DNA of 64,000 nt from Flavobacterium sp. JAS (GTDB lineage: Bacteria; Bacteroidota; Bacteroidia; Flavobacteriales; Flavobacteriaceae): assembly GCF_020991455.1 (NCBI RefSeq), contig NZ_JAJMOX010000013.1:159675-223674 (forward strand), written 5' to 3'. The position numbers were made by a program, and so were the translations under genes. Below the pieces are notes generated by a model, which was given only the letters and a program-made list of their open reading frames with translations, was not told where the DNA came from and searched no databases. Positions within the stretch are counted from its first letter, which is position 1, and each line of letters opens with the position of its first letter. This document shows positions 7,542 to 15,362 of the stretch, in pieces.

Positions 7542-8705
7542 CTAGAAAGTTCCTTCTGAACCTCCTCCACTAAACCCTCCTCCTCCAAAATCCATTGGAG
7601 ATTCTGATTTTACTTCTGGTTTTAAACCAAATGTTGAAGCAACGATTAAAGCTTCGGCATTTAAAATAGAATTCGAATTATTGATTCTATCGGGTTTAAA
7701 AGTCAATCCGGTTTCGTTGTCTTTTAATCTTTTAATTGAAAAATATGCTATTACGAATAAAACTAACCCACCTAGTGTTAAGGCAACTTCTATTGGTAAA
7801 ACCGAGTAATAGAATCGAATGGTATAAATAGAAAATCCGATGGCTAAAAAGCTTATCCAAAGCATGATTCTATCTTTTGTTTTTAAGGCTTGAACCAAAT
7901 AAACAATCGGGACAATTAGCGTAAAAGCATAAAAGAAAATCGCAAAAGGAATATCTTGTCCAGGAAGTACTTCATTTCCTAAAAGCATTACAGAAAGTTC
8001 TCTGACTACCAAATAATTACAAGAAAGATAAAACAATATCAAACAGAAACTATTGACTAACAAAAGCCCATTGTAATAATAGCTTTCCTTGAGATTATTA
8101 ATCGTTTTTTTAGTAAAAAAGTAAAATACCGCGGCAAATATCATGGCTACAAATGGTAAAATAGTTTTTCCAATAGCACCAAACTCAAACAAGCCATAAA
8201 ATAAAACAGCCGAAGAAGCTAAACAGAAAACTAACAGCGAGAGTAGATGTAAATATCTTCTATACAATACAAACGAAGCTATTGCTACGAAAATAGCAAT
8301 GACTAATTCGTATCCATCTGTAGAAATTCCGATGGCAATTCCTAAATTCAAAAGTGCTCCCAAACAAAAGGCATCATCTAAACCGTGACTATGATATTTT
8401 TGATTGGCTAATAATTCGGCTCCTGTAAAACCGACTGCAGCAAAGATGTAACAGCAAATTTTAAAGAAAAAATTCTCACCACTTAAACCAAATAACGAAA
8501 TTGCGCCGCATATTGATAAATACAAAAATGATCCTAGTAAAAAGAATCCTAATCGTACCAAAATATTACTGCTACCTTTAAAATCAGGCAATTGTTTTTT
8601 AATTAAATCTTTTTGCTCTTTACTTATAAAACCTGCGTTTTGTAAAGAATTTGCTTCTTCCAGCAAAGCCAAATCATCTAAAAATTGTTTATCGTGTAAT
8701 ATCAT
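7542..8705 (-). CDS. Polytopic membrane protein with Gly-rich C-terminus
   Basis: 387 residues. A soluble N-terminal segment (about 1-45) carries a helix pair with LLEEANSLQNAGFISKEQ. It is followed by about ten hydrophobic spans from residue 50 to 325 and a cytoplasmic tail ending FGGGGFSGGGSEGTF. The architecture resembles the DUF4401/DUF2157 class of uncharacterised inner-membrane proteins, and the Gly-rich ending is seen in several unrelated membrane families. The ATG overlaps the stop of the 333-residue neighbour by 4 bases (8702-8705), so the two are translationally coupled and probably form a complex. Function unknown. Confidence 0.75.
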   Translation of the reverse strand: MILHDKQFLDDLALLEEANSLQNAGFISKEQKDLIKKQLPDFKGSSNILVRLGFFLLGSFLYLSICGAISLFGLSGENFFFKICCYIFAAVGFTGAELLANQKYHSHGLDDAFCLGALLNLGIAIGISTDGYELVIAIFVAIASFVLYRRYLHLLSLLVFCLASSAVLFYGLFEFGAIGKTILPFVAMIFAAVFYFFTKKTINNLKESYYYNGLLLVNSFCLILFYLSCNYLVVRELSVMLLGNEVLPGQDIPFAIFFYAFTLIVPIVYLVQALKTKDRIMLWISFLAIGFSIYTIRFYYSVLPIEVALTLGGLVLFVIAYFSIKRLKDNETGLTFKPDRINNSNSILNAEALIVASTFGLKPEVKSESPMDFGGGGFSGGGSEGTF

Positions 8706-9703
8706 TTGGCAATTTCTTTATTGAAGTTTTTAATAAGTTTAATAAATAATACTATTGAGCCTATAAAATAAGCAGGCAACATAAAAATGAATAACATCCA
8801 GACATCACTAAAGTCAATATGTTCAAAAATTCTAAACAAGAATATATTAAAACCAATATAAGCATAGACAATCATAAAAACATATAGCGAAATCGCCTTG
8901 AGATTGTGACTAACTTGATAAAAATAATAAGACGAACCTGCCAGAACAAAAGCGAAAATCATCCAAATACCATCACTATAATAATCCACCAGACTATTGA
9001 TAGAAGCAATACTTATGATATGCAAAGCAAATGTTAGATAAATAATAGTAAAATGCGTTTTTAGCTGAATTTTGGTGCTGTAAACTGTCCATAGAATAAG
9101 TAAAACTCCAAGCATTATTGCGGAATAACTTAAAGTTTGATCTGCATAAAAATTGCTATTATTTAGTAAATCCTGTGGTGTTACCGAAAGCCCAACATAC
9201 GCTGCCAAACCTGTAATAGCAATTGTTAGAACACTTTTATTATCAAAATAATAAGCGCAAAAGAAACTGACCAATGTTGGAATTAAAGTTGCCAATCCGT
9301 AATGTGTTCCGAAGGGTTTGTATTGAAATTGCAGATAACCTATAAAAATACACGTTAGAATATTCGCAGCCAAAACTAAATATTCTAAAACCGGATGTTC
9401 AAAAGTAGTTTCCGATTTTTGGAAGCCTTTTGCATTTTTAAAGCAATAATAAAAACAAACTCCAATAACGATCAATAATAACGAAAGAATCGCAATATGG
9501 CCAATACTGTCAATGTTTTTATAAATCAAAATTCCGATTCCGGATGTAAACAACAAAACCGATAAATAGAGAAATAATTTCAATTCTGCATTTAGCGAAA
9601 AAATATTCAGATTACGATAAGCCATAATTTCCTGATACTGATTTTCGGTTATTAGATTTCTTCCTAACAGAGATTTAGTAGCCTCTTCTTCAAACTTCCT
9701 CAT
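8702..9703 (-). CDS. DUF2157 membrane protein
   Basis: 333 residues. The N-terminal helix pair (FEEEATKSLLGRNLITENQYQEIMAYR) is the DUF2157 signature, a short soluble hook before the membrane domain. About nine or ten hydrophobic spans follow (from residue 43, SVLLFTSGIGILIY, to about 320), ending in a Lys-rich tail. First gene of the coupled pair with the 387-residue membrane protein; the two N-termini resemble each other, suggesting an ancient duplication. Function unknown. The arginine operon terminator lies just upstream. Confidence 0.8.
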   Translation of the reverse strand: MRKFEEEATKSLLGRNLITENQYQEIMAYRNLNIFSLNAELKLFLYLSVLLFTSGIGILIYKNIDSIGHIAILSLLLIVIGVCFYYCFKNAKGFQKSETTFEHPVLEYLVLAANILTCIFIGYLQFQYKPFGTHYGLATLIPTLVSFFCAYYFDNKSVLTIAITGLAAYVGLSVTPQDLLNNSNFYADQTLSYSAIMLGVLLILWTVYSTKIQLKTHFTIIYLTFALHIISIASINSLVDYYSDGIWMIFAFVLAGSSYYFYQVSHNLKAISLYVFMIVYAYIGFNIFLFRIFEHIDFSDVWMLFIFMLPAYFIGSIVLFIKLIKNFNKEIAK

Positions 9704-9760
9704 GTTTTAAATTTATAATTGCAAATCAAAAATAGTGTTTTTATTTGTAAGATGAATATT

Positions 9761-9785
9761 GTGAAATGTTAGATGTTAGATGTTA
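9761..9785. repeat. GTTAGATG reiterated repeat beside the argH terminator
   Basis: GTGAAATGTTAGATG followed by further TTAGATG units, partly mirrored at 9861-9895 (ATTAACATCTCAC, AATAAACATTTCAT), so the terminator stem sits inside a larger imperfect inverted repeat. It shares words with the 27-bp inverted repeat at 7474-7537. Confidence 0.5.
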
Positions 9786-9788
9786 CTT

Positions 9789-9829
9789 AAAAAGAGAAAC
9801 CCGAATCAAAGATTCGGGTTTCTCTTTTT
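9789..9829 (-). terminator. Terminator of the arginine/proline operon
   Basis: A perfect 19-bp stem (AAGAGAAACCCGAATC / GATTCGGGTTTCTCTT with A/T extensions) and AAA loop, 64 bases past the argH stop and before the DUF2157 gene. A-rich and T-rich flanks give T runs on both strands. Confidence 0.9.
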
Positions 9830-9893
9830 TTATGAATAGTAATTGTTTTTTCATTTTACAATTAACATCTCACTTTTTACAATAAACATTTCA

Positions 9894-11174
9894 TTAAAAA
9901 GCTGCTTTCATCTTCTCTTTGATTGCATTTAGGCACAAATTATTGATACTGCCTTCATGCGTATGTTTTGTTTCTTTTGGAGATTGATACGTTCCTGCCT
10001 CTAATTGTTCTGCAACGGCTTTGTATGCATCTCTAAATGGCATTCCGGCAACAACCATTTCGTTTAAAGTATCTACCGTAAACAAATAATCGTACTTTTT
10101 ATCTTTTAAAATATTGTCTTTTACCGTAATATCTTTTACGGAGAAAATCGCAATATCCAAACATGCTTTCAGGTTTTGAAGTGCAGGGAACAAACCTTCT
10201 TTCAAAAGCTGTAAATCTCTGTGATAACCGCTTGGTAAATTATTAGTGATTAAAGTGATTTCGTATGGAAGTGCCTGAATCTTGTTGCATTTTCCTCTAA
10301 TTAATTCAAATACATCAGGGTTTTTCTTGTGTGGCATAATGCTCGAACCTGTTGTAAGATGTGCCGGTAAACTGATAAAATCAAAGTTTTGACTCATATA
10401 CAAACAAACGTCCATTGCAAATTTTGACAACGTTGCTGCAACGCTGCTCATGGCAAATGCTACAGTTTTCTCCGCTTTTCCACGGCTCATTTGAGCGGCA
10501 ACAGCGTTGAATTTTAAGGTTTCGAAACCCAATTCCTGAGTGGTAAAAGTTCTGTTGATTGGAAAAGAACTTCCGTAACCTGCCGCAGATCCTAACGGAT
10601 TTTGATCCACAACTTTTAAAGCTGCGTTCAACATCGTAATATCATCAATTAAACTTTCGGCGTAAGCTGAAAACCACATCCCGAATGACGATGGCATTGC
10701 GATTTGTAAATGTGTATAACCCGGCAATAAAACATTTTGGTGCTTCTCTGCCGATTCCATTAACAAGTCAAACAAGGTTTTTACTTGTTCTTTTATGGCT
10801 TTTAATTCGTCTTTTAAATATAAATGAACATCTACTAAAACCTGATCGTTACGAGAACGTGCTGTGTGGATTTTTTTTCCGGCATCGCCAAGTTTTACGG
10901 TCAATAAATATTCTATTTTGGAATGTACGTCTTCAAAACTGTCTTCGATTTCGAAATTTCCTATTACAACATCTGCAATAATTTCGTTTAAAGCATCCAC
11001 TAAAGAAGTTGTTTCTTCCGGAGTCAATAATCCAATTTGCCCAAGCATTTTGGCATGTGCGATTGAACCTAAAGCATCGTATTTTGCCAGAACCAAATCC
11101 AGTTCACGATCGTTTCCAACGGTGAAATGTTCGATTTGTTTGTCTGTTGCAATTCCTTTTTCCCAAAGTTTCAT
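9894..11174 (-). CDS. argH: Argininosuccinate lyase
   Basis: 426 residues from the ATG at 11172-11174 (MKLWEKG); an upstream in-frame ATG adds ten residues that belong to the inverted repeat in the gap. It cleaves argininosuccinate to arginine and fumarate, the last step of arginine synthesis. Visible motifs are HTARSRNDQV, the catalytic-base region PGYTHLQIAMP, NPLGSAAGYG and the superfamily signature GSSIMPHKKNPD. The C-terminus DTLNEMVVAGMPFRDAY is typical of the family. Last gene of the operon, 90 bases after argE across a 19-bp perfect inverted repeat. Confidence 0.96.
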   Translation of the reverse strand: MKLWEKGIATDKQIEHFTVGNDRELDLVLAKYDALGSIAHAKMLGQIGLLTPEETTSLVDALNEIIADVVIGNFEIEDSFEDVHSKIEYLLTVKLGDAGKKIHTARSRNDQVLVDVHLYLKDELKAIKEQVKTLFDLLMESAEKHQNVLLPGYTHLQIAMPSSFGMWFSAYAESLIDDITMLNAALKVVDQNPLGSAAGYGSSFPINRTFTTQELGFETLKFNAVAAQMSRGKAEKTVAFAMSSVAATLSKFAMDVCLYMSQNFDFISLPAHLTTGSSIMPHKKNPDVFELIRGKCNKIQALPYEITLITNNLPSGYHRDLQLLKEGLFPALQNLKACLDIAIFSVKDITVKDNILKDKKYDYLFTVDTLNEMVVAGMPFRDAYKAVAEQLEAGTYQSPKETKHTHEGSINNLCLNAIKEKMKAAF

Positions 11175-11190
11175 AGATAATGTTTTTTTT

Positions 11191-11253
11191 CGCCACGAAT
11201 TCACGAATTATTTTTGATAATCTTTGAAGATATAAATTCGTGAATTCGTGGCG
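11191..11253. repeat. GCCACGAAT-family inverted repeat, argE-argH gap
   Basis: Perfect 19-bp arms: CGCCACGAATTCACGAATT at 11191-11209 and its reverse complement at 11235-11253, with a 25-base loop. It fills most of the gap between argE and argH. Relatives occur at 12473-12542, 31132-31173 and 54306-54357. Confidence 0.85.
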
Positions 11254-11264
11254 TTTATTTTTTC

Positions 11265-12335
11265 TTATAATTTAAAGAAATCGGTTAGTATTTTGATATA
11301 CAAATCGACTCCTTCCTCGATTTCGTTGATGAAAATAAATTCATCTGCTGAATGTGACCGCAGCGTTTCTCCTGGTCCTAACTTTAAAGACTGACAACTC
11401 AAAACAGATTGATCTGAAAGTGTTGGCGAGCCATAAGTTGTTCTTCCTAAAGCGATTCCAGCTTGTACCAAACCGTGCGCAACCGGAATAGACGATGCGT
11501 TTAAATGCATTGATCTTGGTGTTACTTCGGCATTTACATTGGCTTTTACAACTTCCAGAATTTCGGTATTTGAATAACAGTCTGTTACACGAATATCTAC
11601 AACTAAATCACATTCTGACGGCACAACATTATGCTGTTTTCCTGCACTGATTTGTGTTACGGTCATTTTTACGGGACCTAAAACATCTGAGATTTTATCG
11701 AATTTATAGTTTTTAAACCATTCCATTACCGGAATTGATTTGTATAATGAATTATCATCGTTTTGGTGCGCAGCGTGACTTGCAGTTCCTTTTACTTTTA
11801 CGTCCAAAACTAACAAACCTTTCTCAGCTACAGCCAATTGCATTAATGTTGGTTCGCCTACAATGGCGCAATCTAACTCTGGTAAATGCTTTAAAACGCT
11901 ATTTAAACCATTTTTCCCACTGCTTTCTTCTTCGGCGGAAGCCACAATTACAATATTATGAGACAGGTTTTGATTCTCATAAAAATGAACAAACGTCGCC
12001 AATAACGAAACTAAACATCCTCCGGCATCATTGCTTCCTAATCCGAATAATTTACCATCTTTCTCGATTGCTTTAAACGGATCGTTTGTGTAAGCTTGGT
12101 TTGGTTTTACGGTATCGTGGTGCGAATTCAGTAAAAGTGTTGGTTTATTTTCGTCAAAATATTTGTTGAAAGCCCACACATTATTATTTTCTCTTTTAAA
12201 AGGAATTTTGTTTTGATTGAACCAATTTTCTATTAAAAGTGCCGTCTGATCTTCTTCACTTGAAAATGAAGGCGTTTCAATTAGATTCTTCAATAATGCA
12301 ATTGCTTCCTGGGTAAGCGTTTCTATATTTTTCAT
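11265..12335 (-). CDS. argE: M20 family N-acylornithine deacylase (ArgE-type)
   Basis: 356 residues from the ATG at 12333-12335; the longer frame starts in intergenic repeat sequence. An M20 zinc hydrolase with NSHHDTVKPN (first metal His and Asp), GSNDAGGCLVSLLA (bridging Asp), ASAEEESSGKNG (catalytic Glu and metal Glu), and a C-terminal SHSADEFIFINEIEEG region with the last metal His. It removes the N-acyl group from acylornithine to give the arginine precursor. The operon carries a transcarbamylase that acts on acylated ornithine, so the real substrate is probably N-acyl-citrulline or ornithine carrying succinyl or acetyl; sequence alone does not decide. Lies between argB and argH. Confidence 0.88.
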   Translation of the reverse strand: MKNIETLTQEAIALLKNLIETPSFSSEEDQTALLIENWFNQNKIPFKRENNNVWAFNKYFDENKPTLLLNSHHDTVKPNQAYTNDPFKAIEKDGKLFGLGSNDAGGCLVSLLATFVHFYENQNLSHNIVIVASAEEESSGKNGLNSVLKHLPELDCAIVGEPTLMQLAVAEKGLLVLDVKVKGTASHAAHQNDDNSLYKSIPVMEWFKNYKFDKISDVLGPVKMTVTQISAGKQHNVVPSECDLVVDIRVTDCYSNTEILEVVKANVNAEVTPRSMHLNASSIPVAHGLVQAGIALGRTTYGSPTLSDQSVLSCQSLKLGPGETLRSHSADEFIFINEIEEGVDLYIKILTDFFKL

Positions 12336-12350
12336 AGGTGTAGGTTCTCT

Positions 12351-12416
12351 GCCACGAAGGCTCAAAGTCACAAAGTTTTTTATTGATTTTGTTAATCAAT
12401 TTTGTGACGATTTTAA
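12351..12416. repeat. GCCACGAAGGC word and GTCACAAA hairpin in argB-argE gap
   Basis: GCCACGAAGGCTCAAAG starts at 12351 and is repeated almost exactly at 15235 in the proA-proB gap. It runs into an imperfect hairpin GTCACAAA...ATTGATT...AATCAAT...TTGTGAC (about 12367-12408). No coding function. Confidence 0.55.
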
Positions 12417-12472
12417 TTTGCGCAAATTTCTAAAATTAATATTTAAAACAACTTCCGCAGCTATCTTTTTTT

Positions 12473-12542
12473 GCCACGAATTACACAAATTTTCGCTAAT
12501 TTTTTTAAATTTTAATTCGTGAAAATTTGTGCAATTCTTGGC
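12473..12542. repeat. GCCACGAAT-family inverted repeat, argB-argE gap
   Basis: 24-base arms (12473-12496 and 12519-12542) pair with three mismatches; the left arm begins GCCACGAATTACACAAAT. Same family as the 11191-11253 repeat, but with a different inner sequence. It ends 8 bases before the argB stop. Confidence 0.75.
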
Positions 12543-12550
12543 TATATCTT

Positions 12551-13327
12551 TTATAACGTAATCGTTGTGTGTAAAACGTCCGGATTCTGTAACATTCTGT
12601 GATGTCCGATTTTGATTTTCTGAACGCCACGAGATAAACTATTGAAACAATTATCCAATTTCGGTATCATTCCGGAATGAATTACTTTTTCAGCTTTTAG
12701 TTTGTTGTATAATTCTTCGTTAATTTCTGTTATTACAGATGAATCGTCTTCTGAATCTTGCAAAACGCCTTGTTTTTCAAAACAATATGTTAGTGTAACA
12801 TCAAAAACTTCAGACAATGCAATTGATAATTCGCTTGCAATGGTATCGGCATTAGTATTTAAAAGTTGTCCGTTTTTGTCGTGCGTAATGGCGCAAAAAA
12901 CAGGAACAATTCCAGCTTCAAGCAACGTTTTTAATAATGATGTATTAACTTGTTTTACATCGCCCACAAAACCGTAATCTATTGTTGGGTGATTTCGTTT
13001 TGTTGATTGAATCAAATTTCCATCAGCTCCGGAAAATCCCATTGCATTGTTATTTTTTGCCTGCAATTGTGCCACAATATCTTTATTGATTTGTCCGGCG
13101 TAAATCATCACCACAACGTCAAGCATTGGAGCATCTGTAATTCGGCGACCTTCAATCATTTGGGGCACTAAACCAATACTCTGAGCCATTTTTGTAGCCG
13201 ATTTTCCACCACCGTGAACTAAAACTTTATAACCTTCAATCTTAGAAAAGTCGGTTAAGAATTGTTCTAACTCGGTTGGGTTATCGATTATGTTTCCACC
13301 AATTTTTATTACTTTAACTTTTTTCAT
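12551..13327 (-). CDS. argB: N-acylglutamate kinase
   Basis: 258 residues from the ATG at 13325-13327 (MKKVKVIKIGGN); the in-frame ATG 11 codons earlier lies in repeat DNA. Amino-acid kinase fold: IKIGGNIID phosphate loop, VHGGGKSATKMAQ for substrate binding, and NTNADTIASELSIALS near residue 165 for nucleotide and phosphate. It phosphorylates N-acylglutamate, step two of the pathway; Bacteroidetes homologues may use the succinyl form. The arginine-insensitive short form is expected, as there is no N-terminal regulatory helix. Confidence 0.92.
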   Translation of the reverse strand: MKKVKVIKIGGNIIDNPTELEQFLTDFSKIEGYKVLVHGGGKSATKMAQSIGLVPQMIEGRRITDAPMLDVVVMIYAGQINKDIVAQLQAKNNNAMGFSGADGNLIQSTKRNHPTIDYGFVGDVKQVNTSLLKTLLEAGIVPVFCAITHDKNGQLLNTNADTIASELSIALSEVFDVTLTYCFEKQGVLQDSEDDSSVITEINEELYNKLKAEKVIHSGMIPKLDNCFNSLSRGVQKIKIGHHRMLQNPDVLHTTITL

Positions 13328-13333
13328 GAGGGA

Positions 13334-13397
13334 CAAAGGTTCAGAGGAACAAAGGGACAAAGTTTAGATTCAGTTTGTAAAAACCTCTGAACCTTTG
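13334..13397. repeat. AAGGTTCAGAGG inverted repeat, argF'-argB gap
   Basis: Perfect 14-bp arms CAAAGGTTCAGAGG (13334-13347) and CCTCTGAACCTTTG (13384-13397). Both sides carry further reiterated words (GGACAAAG, ACAAAGGGACAAAG; CTTTGCAACTTTG, TACCTTTGCACC), giving a longer imperfect stem. It occupies most of the 96-bp gap. Confidence 0.75.
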
Positions 13398-13423
13398 CAA
13401 CTTTGTACCTTTGCACCTTCAAA

Positions 13424-14371
13424 TTATAACTTCTTTAAAATCTTCTGCAAAACTAATTGTGCTGAATACGTTCTGTTATTCGCTTGCTGAATTACGATTG
13501 AATTTTCGCTGTCGATAACTTCATCGCTTACAATTACATTACGACGAACCGGAAGGCAGTGCATGAATTTTCCGTTATTGGTTAGAGCCATTTTTTCGGC
13601 TGTAACTGTCCAGTTTGGATCTATGTTGGTTACTTTTCCGTAGTCGTTGAAGTTGCTCCAGTTTTTTACGTAGACAAAATCAGCGTTTTCAAAGGCTTTG
13701 TTTTGATCGTATTCAATTTTGCAGTCTTTTGTAATTTCCGGGCTCAATTCGTAACCTTCAGGATGTGTGATTACAAAATCCATATCTTTTTGCATTTGCA
13801 TCATCTCTACAAATGAATTCGCAACTGCCTGAGGCAAAGCTTTTGGATGTGGCGCCCACGAAAGCACTACTTTTGGTTTATGTTTCGTTTTGTATTCTTC
13901 CATCGTAATGGCGTCTGCCAAAGACTGCATTGGATGACGAACAGCACTTTCCATATTTACTATTGGCACAGTTGCGTGTTTCAAGAATCCTGAAATTACC
14001 GTTTCGGCATAATCTTTTTCTTTGTCTACTAAACCTGCAAAAGCACGAATGGCAATAATATCACAATACTGAGAAACTACTTCTGCAGCTTCTTTAATAT
14101 GCTCGGAAGCGCCGGAATCCATAATGGCTCCGTCTTCGAATTCTAATGTCCAGCCTTCGTTGGTGAAATTCATTACCATAACGTTCATTCCTAAGTTTAT
14201 AGCTGCTTTTTGAGTACTCAAACGCGTTCTTAAACTTGGATTGAAGAATAACATTCCCAGAGTTTTATTTTTCCCTAGGTCTTGATTTTTAAGTGGGTTC
14301 TTTTTGATTTTCAACGCACTTTTCACCCATTTTGATAATGAGTTGATGTCTTTTATTGAAATATAGTTCAT
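13424..14371 (-). CDS. argF': N-succinylornithine / N-acetylornithine carbamoyltransferase
   Basis: 315 residues. It has the carbamoyl-phosphate loop in the variant FNPSLRTRLSTQ (44-54) rather than STRTR, MESAVRHPMQSLADAIT, WAPHPKALPQAV and MHCLPVRRNVIVSD. These mark the branch of transcarbamylases that act on N-acylated ornithine, with carbamoylation before deacylation. Xanthomonas uses the acetyl compound and Bacteroides fragilis the succinyl compound. As I recall, the switch residue is Glu92 in the Xanthomonas enzyme and Pro90 in the Bacteroides enzyme; here the matching residue appears to be Ser89 in SGASEHIKE. Lack of Glu points to succinylornithine. Gene order next to argB and argE fits. 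Confidence 0.9.
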   Translation of the reverse strand: MNYISIKDINSLSKWVKSALKIKKNPLKNQDLGKNKTLGMLFFNPSLRTRLSTQKAAINLGMNVMVMNFTNEGWTLEFEDGAIMDSGASEHIKEAAEVVSQYCDIIAIRAFAGLVDKEKDYAETVISGFLKHATVPIVNMESAVRHPMQSLADAITMEEYKTKHKPKVVLSWAPHPKALPQAVANSFVEMMQMQKDMDFVITHPEGYELSPEITKDCKIEYDQNKAFENADFVYVKNWSNFNDYGKVTNIDPNWTVTAEKMALTNNGKFMHCLPVRRNVIVSDEVIDSENSIVIQQANNRTYSAQLVLQKILKKL

Positions 14372-14380
14372 GTCTTTTTA

Positions 14381-14448
14381 TTGTTTAATCGTTAATTTGT
14401 TTAACTGTTTATTTGCTTGATCGATTAACCGAATTAACGATTAAACAA
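14381..14448. repeat. GTTTAATCGTTAAT inverted repeat, proB-argF' gap
   Basis: Perfect 17-bp arms TTGTTTAATCGTTAATT (14381-14397) and the reverse complement (14432-14448), with more GTTTA words in the loop. The same word family forms the repeat in the argD-proA gap at 16562-16626. Confidence 0.8.
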
Positions 14449-14458
14449 ATAAACACTT

Positions 14459-15220
14459 CTACACAATTTTCGTAAAAGGAATTTCTCCTTTTAAAGCCTT
14501 CAAAATAAAATTATCATTTAATCCGTTTACGATCCAGGTTTCGATATTAGCTGCTTTTGCAATTCCGGCTGCTTCTATTTTTGACTGCATTCCACCTGTT
14601 CCGTGTGATGATTTTGATTCTCCGATTTCTTTTTCTAATACTTTCAGATCGTTTACCAATTTTATCGTTTCAGGATTTTCATCATGGATAGAATCTTTCG
14701 TGTAAATTCCGTTTGTATTGGTGGCAATAATCAGAATATCAACATTTAAAAGAACTGCCGTTAAGGCTGCTAATTTATCATTATCTCCAAACCGAATCTC
14801 ATCTGTGGCAACGGTATCGTTTTCATTAATAATCGGAATGTAATTGTTCTCGACCAAAACATTTATTGTATTGACAATATTGACTTTCGACTGATCTTTT
14901 TCGAAATCGGAATACGACAATAAACATTGTGATGTCAATAATCCTAAATCACTGAAGTTCTCATGGAAAATCCGCATTAAATGAGGCTGTCCAATCGAAG
15001 CTAAGGCTTGTTTCAATGCAATTTCTTTACCTTTACTCTCCAATTTCACAAACTGTTTGGCGGCTGCGATTGCTCCTGAACTTACGATTACAAATTCGTA
15101 ATCTTTGTTTAAGGCTGCAATCTGCATTCCGAGGTCTTCAATTTTACCCCGCGAAATATGATTGGTTTCTTTGGTTAAAGTATTACTTCCTATTTTTAAT
15201 AAAATCCGTTTTTTGCTCAT
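14459..15220 (-). CDS. proB: Glutamate 5-kinase (kinase domain only)
   Basis: 253 residues, consisting of the amino-acid kinase domain alone; the PUA domain found at the C-terminus of E. coli ProB is absent, a known short form. Motifs are LLKIGSNTLT, VSSGAIAAAK, PIINENDTVATDEIRFGDNDKLAA and GTGGMQSKIEAA. It makes glutamyl-5-phosphate, the first step of proline synthesis, which ProA reduces. Its place inside an arginine operon links two pathways that both begin from glutamate. The 142-bp gap to proA carries repeat words. Confidence 0.94.
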   Translation of the reverse strand: MSKKRILLKIGSNTLTKETNHISRGKIEDLGMQIAALNKDYEFVIVSSGAIAAAKQFVKLESKGKEIALKQALASIGQPHLMRIFHENFSDLGLLTSQCLLSYSDFEKDQSKVNIVNTINVLVENNYIPIINENDTVATDEIRFGDNDKLAALTAVLLNVDILIIATNTNGIYTKDSIHDENPETIKLVNDLKVLEKEIGESKSSHGTGGMQSKIEAAGIAKAANIETWIVNGLNDNFILKALKGEIPFTKIV

Positions 15221-15234
15221 TTTGTTTTGGTTTT

Positions 15235-15362
15235 GCCACGAAGGCTCAAAGGCACAAAGTTTTTTTTTAATATTGTGAACGTTTATAAACGCTAAGTTCG
15301 CAAAGCAATATCTATAGATAAGATCAAAATTATCTAATTATCTAATTGATAAATTATCTCAA
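15235..15362. repeat. Repeat-word cluster in proA-proB gap
   Basis: Three pieces: GCCACGAAGGCTCAAAG at 15235 (near copy of 12351), a 12-bp palindrome CGTTTATAAACG near 15289, and reiterated ATTATCTA words at about 15327-15370 that reach into the proA stop region. It is unlike the single clean hairpins of the neighbouring gaps. Confidence 0.5.

Noticed and set aside
10685..11217. Two plus-strand ORFs opposite argH
   Set aside because: Antisense shadows of a conserved enzyme; no start signals or motifs.
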